64,000 nucleotides of DNA from a bacterium 1XD21-13 (GCA_009917555.1 QZDX01000009.1:62001-126000); one strand, 5' to 3'. Counted from the stretch's first letter, positions 34,561 to 43,625 are shown. Notes: generated from the sequence alone by a model not told the origin. Program-made: numbers and translations.

Positions 34561-36306
34561 ATGACAGAAGAATTATTGAATGCTGTAAGCAGCCAGGTCT
34601 TTGCGGTCTGGTTTCTCATAGGAGCAGCCCTGGTATTTTGGATGCAGGCAGGCTTTGCCATGGTAGAGACAGGCTTTACCAGGGCAAAGAATGCAGGAAA
34701 TATTTTGATGAAAAATCTGATGGATTTCTGTATCGGAACTGTAGTATTTATCCTGATCGGCTTCAGCCTGCTGCTTGGCGAGGACTTGATGGGGCTGATT
34801 GGAAAGCCGGGCTTTGACATTTTTACAAATTATGCGGATTTTGACTGGTCCAACTTTGTATTCAACCTGGTATTCTGTGCTACCACAGCCACAATCGTGT
34901 CCGGCGCAATGGCAGAGCGCACAAAATTTTTATCCTACTGCGTGTACTCAGCCATAATCTCAGCCGTCATATATCCCATTGAGGCACACTGGATCTGGGG
35001 CGGCGGCTGGCTGGCCCAGATGGGCTTTCATGATTTTGCAGGCTCCTGCGCCATCCATATGGTAGGCGGAATCTCCGCCCTCATCGGTGCAAAGATTCTT
35101 GGACCCCGCATCGGGAAATTTGTAAAAGACAAGGATGGAAAGGTAACAAAGGTCAATGCATTTCCGGGACATAATCTTCCCATTGGATGCCTGGGCGTAT
35201 TTATCCTGTGGCTTGGCTGGTACGGCTTCAACGGCGCCGCGGCCACCAGCGTAGAACAGCTGGGCTCCATCTTCGTAACCACCACAATCGCCCCGGCCAT
35301 AGCCACCGTAGTATGCATGGTATTCACCTGGGTAAAATACGGAAAACCCGACGTATCCATGTGTCTGAACGCTTCCCTGGCCGGCCTGGTAGCCATCACC
35401 GCCCCCTGCGATGTCACAGACGTGGCAGGCGCCCTGGCCATTGGCGCCGTATCCGGCGTACTGGTAGTATTTGGCGTATGGTTCCTGGATTATGTGCTGC
35501 ATGTAGACGATCCCGTAGGCGCCGTAGCCGTCCACTGCTTAAACGGTATCTGGGGAACCCTGGCGGTAGGTCTCTTTGCCACCACCACCGCACCGGGCAA
35601 TGACAGCCTGACCGGATTATTCTACGGCGGCGGTTTCGACCTCTTGGGCAAGCAGCTTATAGGCTTCGCAGCCGTGGCCGCCTGGACAGCCGTTACCATC
35701 ACCATAGCATTTATCATAATCAAAGCAACCATAGGTCTCAGGGTAACAGAGGAAGAAGAAATCGTAGGTCTGGATTCCTGCGAACACGGGTTACCCTCTG
35801 CCTACGCAGGCTTCAGCATCATGGACATTGCCAACACCATGACCATGGAGATCAACGAAAACACCAACCTGGGCGTAGAAGACTACGACGCAGCCTCCAA
35901 CGCACAGAGGGATGCGGCAGTCAAAGTAGTAGAAGCCCCCGTCACCACCTCCGGCATCTACAAGGTAGCCATCATAGCCAAGCTGTCCCGCTATGACAAG
36001 CTGAAAAAAGCCATGAACGACATCGGCGTAACGGGAATGACCGTCACCCAGGTCATGGGCTGCGGCGTCCAAAAGGGAGCCGGCGAGCGCTACAGAGGCG
36101 TAGAAATGGACGCCACCCTGCTCCCCAAGGTAAAAGTAGAAGTAATCGTAGGTAACATCCCGGTCAACACCGTCATAGAGACAGCCAAAAAAGTCCTCTA
36201 CACCGGCCACATAGGTGACGGCAAAATCTTCGTCTACAACGTAGACAAAGTAGTAAAAGTCCGCACCGGCGAAGAAGACCTGGCCGCCCTGCAGGACGTA
36301 GAATAA
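34561..36306 (+). CDS. amt: Ammonium transporter fused to a PII regulatory domain
   Basis: 581 residues. Residues 1-~425 are an Amt/Rh channel of about 11 helices: FWMQAGFAMVETGFTRAKNA (about 25-44), HWIWGGGWLAQMGFHDFAG (about 142-160), FNGAAATS and DPVGAVAVHCLNGIWGT (about 316-332) hold the conserved pore and His residues. Residues ~465-581 are a complete PII (GlnK) domain: YKVAIIAKLSRYDKLKKAM at its start, the T-loop GERYRGVEM (with its Tyr) and GDGKIFVYNVDKVVKVRTGE at the end. In most bacteria PII is separate and blocks the channel in trans; here it is tethered. Start 34561 has GGAGGAGGAAACGTT. Confidence 0.92.
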   Translation: MTEELLNAVSSQVFAVWFLIGAALVFWMQAGFAMVETGFTRAKNAGNILMKNLMDFCIGTVVFILIGFSLLLGEDLMGLIGKPGFDIFTNYADFDWSNFVFNLVFCATTATIVSGAMAERTKFLSYCVYSAIISAVIYPIEAHWIWGGGWLAQMGFHDFAGSCAIHMVGGISALIGAKILGPRIGKFVKDKDGKVTKVNAFPGHNLPIGCLGVFILWLGWYGFNGAAATSVEQLGSIFVTTTIAPAIATVVCMVFTWVKYGKPDVSMCLNASLAGLVAITAPCDVTDVAGALAIGAVSGVLVVFGVWFLDYVLHVDDPVGAVAVHCLNGIWGTLAVGLFATTTAPGNDSLTGLFYGGGFDLLGKQLIGFAAVAAWTAVTITIAFIIIKATIGLRVTEEEEIVGLDSCEHGLPSAYAGFSIMDIANTMTMEINENTNLGVEDYDAASNAQRDAAVKVVEAPVTTSGIYKVAIIAKLSRYDKLKKAMNDIGVTGMTVTQVMGCGVQKGAGERYRGVEMDATLLPKVKVEVIVGNIPVNTVIETAKKVLYTGHIGDGKIFVYNVDKVVKVRTGEEDLAALQDVE

Positions 36307-36387
36307 AAATATATACTAAAAAAACCATAAAATAATTCCTATAAATCCATAAAAAACAGAGATACTCCCCCAGCAGCTTAGAAGTCA

Positions 36388-36597
36388 GGGAGAGGAGCAT
36401 AAGGGCCCGCCGGATTTTCCAATATCAAGGTGTCCGCCTGTTCTCGAACGCTCCGTCTGATACGGACGAACATTGCCAAAAGATCTAAAAGTATACAAAC
36501 ACATTTCCAGGCAATGTACGACCGGAGCAGACGGAGTGTACGAGAACCGCGCGAACACCGATATGGAAAATCCGGCGGGCCCTTATGCTCCTCTCCC
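36388..36597. repeat. ~210-nt palindromic element, copy 1
   Basis: The left half begins GGGAGAGGAGCATAAGGGCC and the right half ends GGCCCTTATGCTCCTCTCCC, a perfect complement. The core (TTTTCCAATATCAAGGTGTC ... CGCTCCGTCTGATACGGACG) matches the reverse complement of the core of copy 2 (48459-48671). The two copies share the core but have unrelated, self-complementary outer arms. The central ~35 nt (around 36480-36515) is unpaired. Confidence 0.8.
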
Positions 36598-36614
36598 GTC
36601 CGTCTAATACATAC

Positions 36615-36648
36615 TTTACAAACATTTTACAAATACTGCGACTATATT
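36615..36648 (+). promoter_or_regulatory. Pho-box-like promoter of the phosphate module
   Basis: Two TTTACA hexamers at 36615-36620 and 36626-36631 are spaced by exactly 11 bp, the repeat period of Bacillus-type PhoP boxes. A TATATT (36643-36648) serves as -10. A third TTTACA lies at 36693-36698. PhoR and PhoP are encoded in the same cluster. Confidence 0.55.
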
Positions 36649-36721
36649 TAACCCCATTCTGCTAAGCTATCCCCATACCCAAAGATCAAGTTTTTACAAA
36701 AACAAAAAAGGAGGACCCCAT

Positions 36722-38368
36722 ATGTCTCACATAGAAATGCTATTCCGCTTCATCGGCGGCCTTGGAATGTTCCTATATGGAATGAATGTCATGGCAGACG
36801 GTCTGCAGAAATCCGCAGGAAATCATATGCGTCATCTACTTGGCATTCTGACCAAAAACCGCCTCCTGGGAATCCTCCTTGGCGCCGGTGTCACCGCAGT
36901 CATCCAGAGCAGCTCCGCCACCACCGTCATGGTAGTAGGCTTTGTAAACGCCGGACTCATGAACCTGACCCAAGCAGCAGGAATCATCATGGGAGCCAAC
37001 ATCGGAACCACCATTACCGCCTGGGTCGTATCCATGAGCGAATGGGGCAGCGTCCTAAAGCCTGAATTCTTTGCCCCCCTGCTCATTGGAATTGGCGCAT
37101 TTCTAATCCTGTTTTCCAAAAAAGAGAAGACCCATGAGCTAAGTGAGATCCTTATGGGCTTTGGCCTCCTATTCATTGGCTTAAGCTTTATGTCAGGAGC
37201 CATCACTCCCTACAGGGATGCCCCCATTTTTTCCGAAGCATTCCGTATCCTTGGCAGCAACCCCATCCTGGGCATCCTCACCGGACTTGTAGTAACGGCA
37301 GTGATCCAGAGCTCCTCTGCCTCCGTGGGTATCCTACAGACCCTGGCGGCAAATGGCGTGGTAACCTGGAATTCTGCCATTTACATCACCCTGGGGCAAA
37401 ATATCGGAACCTGTGTGACGGCGCTGCTGTCAAGCCTTGGGGCTCACCGCACGGCCAAGCGGGCGGCAGTCATCCATCTGCTCTTTAATGTAATGGGAGC
37501 TATCCTGTTCGGGGGAATCCTATTTGTGATCTTCACCTTTAGCCGCTCCCTTGCAGGGGCAACCATTAACAGCGTGCAGATTTCCATTTTCCATACCATC
37601 TTTAATGTGACCAATACAATCCTTCTATTCCCCTTTGCCAACTGGCTGGTAAAGATGTCAGGGCTTCTGGTAAAAGGAGAGGAAGAGCCGGAGGAGGAAG
37701 AGAGCTTCCAGCTTCCCAATCTGGATGAGCGTATCCTGGAAACCCCGTCCTTTGCGGTGGAATATGCGGTCAAGGAGACCGTGCGTATGGGGGAGCTGGC
37801 ATGGCAGCATGCAAAGCTTGTTTTTGACGCAGTCCGCACAGGCAGTCAAAAACGGGTTGACAAAGCCTATAAAATAGAAGAAACTATGAATAGATACGAG
37901 AGGCAGATGACAGAATACCTGGCCAAAATCAGCAAAACCTCCCTTACGGATCATCAGAGGCAGGTGGTGGGGAATCTTCTCTATACCGTGGGCGATATTG
38001 AGCGGATGAGCGATCACTGCGATAATATTGCTGAGATGGCCGAGCAGATGATAAAGGAGCGCCTGACCTTTTCCCTGGAAGCCCTGGAGGGACTGGAGGA
38101 AATCGAGGGTCTAGCCCTGGATGCCATGAAAGCATCCATTCTTGCCCGGCAGACAGAGAAAATGGCTTATGTACAGCAGACCATACAGATCGAGGATGAG
38201 ATCGACGATCTGGAGGAGGAGCTGCGGGAAAAGCATATTGAGCGGCTGGCGAGAAATCAGTGCTCCGCAGCCAGAGGTGTGATTTATCTGGATATTTTGA
38301 GCAATATTGAGCGTATTTCCGATCATGCTGACAACATTGCCGGCTATGTGGCAGACGAAATACAGTGA
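36722..38368 (+). CDS. nptA: Na+/phosphate cotransporter with PhoU-like domain
   Basis: A 548-residue NptA/YjbB-type protein. Two inverted-repeat QSSSA motifs mark the transport core: AVIQSSSATTVMVVGFVNAG (about 58-77) and AVIQSSSASVGILQTLA (about 193-209). About eight membrane helices end near 315. The C-terminal ~220 residues are helical and PhoU-like (ERMSDHCDNIAEMAEQM near 420 and ERISDHADNIAGY near 530). It probably exports or imports phosphate with Na+, with the PhoU part regulating. SD AAAAAGGAGGACCCCAT. The sensor kinase gene follows directly. Confidence 0.9.
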   Translation: MSHIEMLFRFIGGLGMFLYGMNVMADGLQKSAGNHMRHLLGILTKNRLLGILLGAGVTAVIQSSSATTVMVVGFVNAGLMNLTQAAGIIMGANIGTTITAWVVSMSEWGSVLKPEFFAPLLIGIGAFLILFSKKEKTHELSEILMGFGLLFIGLSFMSGAITPYRDAPIFSEAFRILGSNPILGILTGLVVTAVIQSSSASVGILQTLAANGVVTWNSAIYITLGQNIGTCVTALLSSLGAHRTAKRAAVIHLLFNVMGAILFGGILFVIFTFSRSLAGATINSVQISIFHTIFNVTNTILLFPFANWLVKMSGLLVKGEEEPEEEESFQLPNLDERILETPSFAVEYAVKETVRMGELAWQHAKLVFDAVRTGSQKRVDKAYKIEETMNRYERQMTEYLAKISKTSLTDHQRQVVGNLLYTVGDIERMSDHCDNIAEMAEQMIKERLTFSLEALEGLEEIEGLALDAMKASILARQTEKMAYVQQTIQIEDEIDDLEEELREKHIERLARNQCSAARGVIYLDILSNIERISDHADNIAGYVADEIQ

Positions 38369-38388
38369 GGTACAATTGGAACACTACT

Positions 38389-39684
38389 ATGGATTTGAAA
38401 AAGAAATTTTTGATTGGCTATGCAGTGGCGGCTGTGGCTGCCCTGCTTGCCTTTGAGTATGCTTTTTGGAGTAACGGCTTTTCCTATCTGGAAAAACAGA
38501 GCGAGGCAGGATATCTGACCCAGGCAGAGATGCTTCGGGATATTCTTTTGGCAGAGCTGCCAAAGGGAGCTTTTTTGCCGGAGGAGATGGAAGCCTTTGC
38601 GGAGCAGTATGGGGAGAAATATGGGATTCGCATTACCATTATTGACCAGGAGGGACGGGTGCTGGGAGAATCCGAGGGACCGGGGCCTGCTATGAACAAT
38701 CACTTGGATCGGGAGGAGGTTCAGAGGGCTCTGGCAGGGGAGAGCAACAGCATTCTCAGAAGCTCTGCCACCTTTGGCATGGATTACTGCTACTGTGCGG
38801 TCCCGATGAATGCAGGAGGCTTTCGGGGAGTGATTCGGACGGCAGTTCCCATGGAGGAGCTTCGGGATATGGATGACGAATTCCTGCGTTCCACCCTGCT
38901 TGCCATTGCAATCCTGCTTTTGCTGGTGCTCTCTCTTGTTATGTATTTTCGGAAATATTTGTCAGCCATGCGGGCAGTGGAGAATCAGCGCCGGGAATTT
39001 GTTTCCAATGTAACCCATGAGCTGAAAACGCCTCTCACCTCCATCCGGGGCTTTGTGGAGACCTTGAAAAACGGTGCTGTGGAGGACCCGGACTGTGCGG
39101 GACGGTTCCTGGATATTATTGATATTGAGACGGAGCGCCTGGGAAATCTGATTGACGATACTCTTCTCCTTTCCGAAATTGAGAGCAAGCAGGATGTGCG
39201 CCAGGAGCTCTGCGACGTAAATAAGGTGATAGAGGAGGTCACGGAGCTTTTAGCGCCCAAGGTAAAGCCCCATGTACGTCTGATATTTACACCGGACGCC
39301 GATGTACGGTCTTATACCTGCAATCGGGATCGGCTCAAGCAGCTTGTGATCAACCTGGTGGACAATGGGCTCAAAGCTACGGATTTTGGTGCGGTGACCA
39401 TCCAGTGTAAAAGTACGGACAGTCATCTGGTTCTGGAGATTGCCGATACGGGGATTGGCATGGAGGCAGAGCAGACGGATCGGATTTTTGAGAGGTTTTA
39501 CCGTGTGGACAAGGGGAGATCCAGGGCGCAGGGCGGTACGGGACTGGGACTGTCCATTGTGAAGCATATTGTGGAGCTTTACAGGGGAACGATCCAGGTG
39601 GAGAGTAAGCCGGGAGAGGGAACCGTGTTCCGGGTGGAGCTGCCCTATGATGAAAATAAGCCATCAGCCATTTCCATGCAATAG
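38389..39684 (+). CDS. phoR: Phosphate-type sensor histidine kinase PhoR
   Basis: A 431-residue kinase: helix (about 5-25), outer sensor part, second helix (about 165-185), then HisKA with the H-box FVSNVTHELKTPLTSIRGF (about 205-223), and HATPase with VINLVDNGLKATD, ADTGIGM and GGTGLGLSIVKHIVELY (about 385). An alternative GTG start at 38365 overlaps the previous stop; both lack a good ribosome site, and I prefer ATG 38389 because the sequence then begins MDLKKKFLIGY, a normal N-terminus. PhoR identity rests on architecture and the neighbouring phosphate transporter. Confidence 0.85.
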   Translation: MDLKKKFLIGYAVAAVAALLAFEYAFWSNGFSYLEKQSEAGYLTQAEMLRDILLAELPKGAFLPEEMEAFAEQYGEKYGIRITIIDQEGRVLGESEGPGPAMNNHLDREEVQRALAGESNSILRSSATFGMDYCYCAVPMNAGGFRGVIRTAVPMEELRDMDDEFLRSTLLAIAILLLLVLSLVMYFRKYLSAMRAVENQRREFVSNVTHELKTPLTSIRGFVETLKNGAVEDPDCAGRFLDIIDIETERLGNLIDDTLLLSEIESKQDVRQELCDVNKVIEEVTELLAPKVKPHVRLIFTPDADVRSYTCNRDRLKQLVINLVDNGLKATDFGAVTIQCKSTDSHLVLEIADTGIGMEAEQTDRIFERFYRVDKGRSRAQGGTGLGLSIVKHIVELYRGTIQVESKPGEGTVFRVELPYDENKPSAISMQ

Positions 39685-39723
39685 GGAAGTCTCCTACCTT
39701 ATGGCTCTCCGCTTATCGCAATA

Positions 39724-39746
39724 GTTCGGATGGTTCACGTATATCC
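39724..39746 (+). repeat. Possible fragment of the 210-nt palindrome family
   Basis: GTTCGGATGGTTCACGTATA (39724-39743) closely resembles GTTCGGACGGTTCACGTACA in copy 2 of the palindrome. Only this arm is left; there is no complementary partner nearby. Confidence 0.4.
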
Positions 39747-39769
39747 TGTTTGACACATCAGGGGGAAAA

Positions 39770-39840
39770 GATTGAAAATAGAATTTTCAATCTTGAGTTT
39801 ATGTCTCAAATGAACGTGCAAGCACGTTCACTTGAGACAT
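39770..39840 (+). repeat. 5'UTR double-hairpin element, copy 2
   Basis: GATTGAAAA and TTTTCAATC form a first hairpin around TAGAA. A second stem pairs ATGTCTCAA and TGAACGTGC with GCACGTTCA and TTGAGACAT, each broken by one base. The Shine-Dalgarno of phoP follows at once (39842-39846). It shares layout and the first hairpin with 29276-29340. Confidence 0.65.
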
Positions 39841-39853
39841 TAGGAGACAAATT

Positions 39854-40555
39854 ATGGACAAGAAAATCATCCTCACAATTGATGACGAGCCCCATATCCT
39901 GGAACTGTTGGAATACAATCTGACCAGGGCCGGCTACAGGGTGCTTCGGGCAGATACAGGCGAAAAGGGGCTGGAGCTTTTGAGGAGCACGCAGGTGGAT
40001 TTGGTGCTCCTGGATTGCATGCTTCCGGGAATGGACGGTATGGAGGTGCTTCGGGAAATACGTGGTGATTCGGGGCTGTCCGCTCTGCCAGTGATGATGC
40101 TGACTGCAAAGGGGGAGGAGATTGACAAGGTTCTGGGACTGGAGCTGGGGGCAGACGACTATCTGACGAAGCCATTTGGTATCCGGGAGCTGGAAGCCAG
40201 GGTAAAGGCCCTTTTGCGTAGAAGCGGGCAGAATCAGAAAGAGGTACAGCCGGAGGGACGGCTTGTGGTAGGAGATCTGGCGATCAATCATGCGGCCCGT
40301 GAGGTGACCCTGCACGGGCTTTCGGTGGTTCTGTCACGAAAGGAGTATGAGCTGCTCCATCTTTTAGTGGCCAACCCTAACCGGGTATTTACCAGAGAGC
40401 AGCTTTTGGAACAGATCTGGGGCTATGAGTATTTCGGTGAGACCCGTACCGTGGATGTACATATCCGAAGCCTGCGTAAGAAGCTGGAGCAGGACCCGGA
40501 GCATCCTCGGTATATCCATACGGTGCGTGGGATTGGGTATAAGTTTGTTAAGTGA
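39854..40555 (+). CDS. phoP: PhoP/PhoB-type response regulator
   Basis: A 233-residue OmpR-family regulator. The receiver domain has the acidic pair DDE (about 10-12), phospho-acceptor LVLLDCMLPGMDG (Asp ~54), Thr in MMLTAKG (~83) and Lys in LTKPFG (~106). The winged-helix domain (about 130-230) includes REQLLEQIWGYEYFGETRTV and DVHIRSLRKKLE. SD TTAGGAGACAAATT. It is separated from phoR by 169 nt that hold the double-hairpin element, so it may be controlled separately. Confidence 0.9.
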   Translation: MDKKIILTIDDEPHILELLEYNLTRAGYRVLRADTGEKGLELLRSTQVDLVLLDCMLPGMDGMEVLREIRGDSGLSALPVMMLTAKGEEIDKVLGLELGADDYLTKPFGIRELEARVKALLRRSGQNQKEVQPEGRLVVGDLAINHAAREVTLHGLSVVLSRKEYELLHLLVANPNRVFTREQLLEQIWGYEYFGETRTVDVHIRSLRKKLEQDPEHPRYIHTVRGIGYKFVK

Positions 40556-40596
40556 TGAGTGCGGACAAAAGAGAATAGACAGGGAGAGGGATTATC

Positions 40597-41235
40597 ATGA
40601 AAAGGAATCATTTTATATTTCATACGGTATTGGCTTTCATATTGACACTGACGATTATTTCTGTGTCCGTGGTATTTACTCTGGCCTTTCGGCCGCTCTA
40701 CTATTTGGATATCTCTGCGTTAAATATCCCGGAGCAGTCCGGGTATTCCGAGGAGGAGATTCGGGAAAATTATGATGTGCTGATCGACTATAATCTGTCC
40801 TTTGGCAGCGAACGACTGGAATTCCCGACTCTTGCTATGTCAGAGCCGGGGAGGATTCATTTTGAAGAGGTGCGTGATATCTTTAATTTATTCAAATATA
40901 TGGCGATTGCGGGTGTTATTGTAAGTATAGCAGGGATCTTGTTCTGCATTCGCAGAAAAGAATACAAATTTCTCAAATTAACTTCCATTTTGGCTGTGGC
41001 ACTGCCTACGGTGCTTGGTACTTTGGTGGCGCTGAACTGGGATTGGGCTTTTGTAGCCTTTCACCACCTGGCATTTAACAATGATTACTGGATTTTTGAT
41101 CCGGCAACGGACCCGGTGATTACCATACTGCCGGATACCTTTTTCCTCCACTGTGCGCTGATGATTCTGGGATGTGTGGTGCTGGGGAGCGTGATTTGCG
41201 GTCTGGCTTATCGGAGTAAAAGTTTCAGGAAATAA
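40597..41235 (+). CDS. TIGR01906 family integral membrane protein
   Basis: 212 residues with about four helices (near 10-30, 98-118, 127-146, 182-204). IPEQSGYSEEEIRENYDVLI and LIDYNLSFG in the first outer loop are the family signature (DUF1461/TIGR01906). Function unknown. SD CAGGGAGAGGGATTATC. It follows phoP by 41 nt and may be cotranscribed. Confidence 0.75.
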   Translation: MKRNHFIFHTVLAFILTLTIISVSVVFTLAFRPLYYLDISALNIPEQSGYSEEEIRENYDVLIDYNLSFGSERLEFPTLAMSEPGRIHFEEVRDIFNLFKYMAIAGVIVSIAGILFCIRRKEYKFLKLTSILAVALPTVLGTLVALNWDWAFVAFHHLAFNNDYWIFDPATDPVITILPDTFFLHCALMILGCVVLGSVICGLAYRSKSFRK

Positions 41236-41268
41236 GCGCTCATGCCGTGTAATTGAGCCGGACATTTC

Positions 41269-42192
41269 TTATTCCCCTGCCAGCATAAAATTCCGGGGAT
41301 GTTTATTAAACAGAATGTCTTTCTGCTTTACATTGGATACATGTGTGTAGATTTCGGTAGTGCTGATGGAACTGTGGCCAAGAATCCGCTGGATATATCG
41401 GATATCAACGTCCTGCTCCAGCAGAAGAGTGGCAAGGGAATGCCGGAACATATGAGGTGTCAGGTGCTGTGGAATGTTGGCAAGCCGGGCATAGCGGTTG
41501 ATCATAAAACGGACGGACTGATCGGACAATCTCTGTTTCAGCCTGTTTACAAAAAAATATCCGCAGATTTCTATATCATTTTGAAATGCCCTCTGATACA
41601 AGAGAAGTGCGGAGAGCACCTTGGGATTCCCAATCTGCAGTATTCGTTCTTTGGCGCCTTTTCCGTAAATTAAGATACTTTTATTCTCAAAGTCAATATC
41701 TGTTGGCTTTAGAGAACACAGCTCGGATATCCGAATACCGGTAGCAAAGAGCAATTCAATTACAGCAATATCTCGAATACAGCAGCGGAGCTGATGCTCG
41801 GAAGCTGCTTTTTCTTTTTGATTATACAGGGTTGCAAGAAATGTCTGTATGGAGTGAAAGGGAATGGTTTTAGGAAGGAGCTTGGCCTCCCGAAATCGGA
41901 TGTCCAGCTTGGAAAATGGGTTTTCTTCTAAAAGCTCTTTGTATTCCAGATAATGAAAAAATGTTTTTAATGCGGCAATTTTTCGCTTTACAGTTTTGGG
42001 CTGGTATTCCTTGTGCAGATGTGTGATGTAGCGGTCAACGGTATCCTTGGAATAGAATTCTAAATAAGCTTTCTGATAATTCTCATATTGCTTCAGGTCA
42101 ATCCGGTAAGCCTTTATGGTTTTCGGGTCTAATCGCTTCCGGCATTCACAGTATTCAAGATATTCCGTAACATAATAATTGAATGAATTCAT
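41269..42192 (-). CDS. Tyrosine-type recombinase/integrase
   Basis: A 307-residue XerC/XerD-like enzyme. An N-terminal SAM-like core-binding domain (about 1-90) precedes the catalytic domain: Arg in ATGIRISELCSL (~158), HxxR in HMFRHSLATLL (~244-247), His in ILGHSSISTTEIYTH (~270) and the nucleophile Tyr (~279). It stands alone with no other phage or transposon gene, facing the TIGR01906 gene. Possible roles are chromosome dimer resolution, an invertible switch or a relic of an integrated element; I saw no invertible segment nearby. Confidence 0.85.
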   Translation of the reverse strand: MNSFNYYVTEYLEYCECRKRLDPKTIKAYRIDLKQYENYQKAYLEFYSKDTVDRYITHLHKEYQPKTVKRKIAALKTFFHYLEYKELLEENPFSKLDIRFREAKLLPKTIPFHSIQTFLATLYNQKEKAASEHQLRCCIRDIAVIELLFATGIRISELCSLKPTDIDFENKSILIYGKGAKERILQIGNPKVLSALLLYQRAFQNDIEICGYFFVNRLKQRLSDQSVRFMINRYARLANIPQHLTPHMFRHSLATLLLEQDVDIRYIQRILGHSSISTTEIYTHVSNVKQKDILFNKHPRNFMLAGE

Positions 42193-42690
42193 AGATAAAG
42201 GTATTCCTTTCAGCTTTTTAGTTTATTATGCTTGCTGGAGGAGGTGTTTGTCTATGGATTTTTAATTTGGAGTGAAAATTCGAGGTCAAAAACAGATAGA
42301 TTAAGGGTGAGATGATCCCAATGTGGTGGAATAATGATATAATACTATTGGTTTAATTTTAGGATAGAAATGGATTATATAAAGACTTGTCATATAAAAA
42401 ATCTTACTTTCAAAATACCACAATCCCATTTTCAATATGGAATATCTTTGTGAATCCACCTGCAAAAGTAAAATATAAAAATCATCCACTACAAAACTAT
42501 TGACATCCATAACCCCATCGAATAAAGTATGGAATAAACTATCATTTTTTGATGCTTCATTATGACATATATTTTTTAAGCAATATGTGAAGAATCCGAA
42601 AATAAGGAATAGATATCTCATATACCACAGTAACAAAATCTAAACCCATATAGAAACAACATAAAGCATTCCCAAAGGAAAACAGCCAAA
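42193..42690. other. AT-rich intergenic region, no supported gene
   Basis: 498 nt between divergent genes. A 111-codon frame on the minus strand (42301-42636) has a very high share of aromatic and hydrophobic residues, no ribosome site and no recognisable motif, so I do not call it. It could be a decayed gene. Confidence 0.4.
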
Positions 42691-43548
42691 ATGAAAAAAC
42701 AAACCAAAGTAGCCATCGTAGCCTGCTCCAACGCCCAACCCCATGCAAACCGTGAAAAACTAGCCAAATTAGAAGCTGCGCTATCAGAGCTTGGCCTAGT
42801 CCCCATTTTCGGAGATTACATCTACGAAAAAGAATCCATCTTCAGCGGCACCGGAAAGGAGCGTGCCGAAAGCTTAATGCGCTTTTACCGTGACCCGGAG
42901 ATCCAGGCGATTTTCGACATTTCCGGGGGAGACATTGCCAACGAAATCCTCCCATTCCTGGACTTTGACGCGATTGCCAAGAGCAATGCCACATTTTGGG
43001 GTTACAGCGACCTGACAACGGTCATCAACGCAATTCTTGCAAAAACCGGAAAACCGTCCATACTCTACCAGATTCGTAACCTCATTTCCCCACATGCAGA
43101 GGAGCAGACAGCCAATTTTTCCGCAAGCATGTTTGAGGGAAAGCCGGATCTCTTTTCATTTGACTACGAGATGGTACAAAAGGAATCCATGCAAGGTATC
43201 GTGGCAGGCGGAAATATCCGCTGCCTTTTGAAGCTGGCGGGTACACCCTACTGGCCGGATATGAATGGAAAAGTATTACTTCTGGAAAGCCTTGGAGGGC
43301 TGGTGCCCCAGATGACAGCTTTTCTAAATCAGCTAAAACAGATTGGCGTATTTGAACAAATAAACGGAATTCTGTTGGGAACCTTTACAAAAATGGAAGA
43401 GGAAAATGCTGCCCCCTCTATGCTTGAGCTTGTCAAGCGGTATGCCGGAACGGAACTGCCCATAGCAAGGACAGGGGAGATCGGTCATGGAACGAATGCC
43501 AAAGCAATTGTAATTGGACAGGAGATGCATTTCACAAAATTTTCATAA
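42691..43548 (+). CDS. S66-family LD-carboxypeptidase / MccF-like peptidase
   Basis: A 285-residue serine peptidase. FWGYSDLTTVINAI (nucleophile Ser ~112 in GYSD), LLLESLGG (Glu ~196) and GEIGHGTNAKAIVIG (His ~267) are the S66 catalytic triad. The family includes LD-carboxypeptidases that trim the fourth D-Ala of peptidoglycan and MccF, which inactivates microcin C. SxxD context and length fit either. There is only a weak ribosome site (AAAGGAAAACAGCCAAA). It has no clear operon partner. Confidence 0.85.
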   Translation: MKKQTKVAIVACSNAQPHANREKLAKLEAALSELGLVPIFGDYIYEKESIFSGTGKERAESLMRFYRDPEIQAIFDISGGDIANEILPFLDFDAIAKSNATFWGYSDLTTVINAILAKTGKPSILYQIRNLISPHAEEQTANFSASMFEGKPDLFSFDYEMVQKESMQGIVAGGNIRCLLKLAGTPYWPDMNGKVLLLESLGGLVPQMTAFLNQLKQIGVFEQINGILLGTFTKMEEENAAPSMLELVKRYAGTELPIARTGEIGHGTNAKAIVIGQEMHFTKFS

Positions 43549-43582
43549 TTTGTCGTATTGACATTCCAGCATATGGGTATTA

Positions 43583-43625
43583 ATATATAGCGTGATATAT
43601 ATTTGATATATACTACGCTATATAT
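43583..43625. promoter_or_regulatory. Inverted repeat between the S66 and marR genes
   Basis: ATATATAGCGT (43583-43593) pairs with ACGCTATATAT (43615-43625), followed by TTTTTG. It can be a terminator for the S66 gene or an operator for the MarR-type gene 144 nt downstream. Confidence 0.5.

Larger units (their letters stand above)
36307..36721. other. Intergenic region: long palindrome and nptA promoter
   Basis: It consists of a 210-nt palindromic element (36388-36597) and a Pho-box-like promoter (36615-36648) before the phosphate transporter gene. No gene is supported; short frames across the palindrome are by-products of it. Confidence 0.6.

Noticed and set aside
36430-36651. Short plus-strand frame across the first palindrome
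   Set aside because: It only exists because the palindrome lacks stops in that register; no ribosome site.
41269-42192. Integrase as sign of a complete integrative element
   Set aside because: No excisionase, replication or transfer genes and no attachment-site repeats are visible around it.
42301-42636. 111-codon minus-strand frame between the integrase and S66 genes
   Set aside because: Very AT-rich, mostly aromatic and hydrophobic residues, no ribosome site and no motif.
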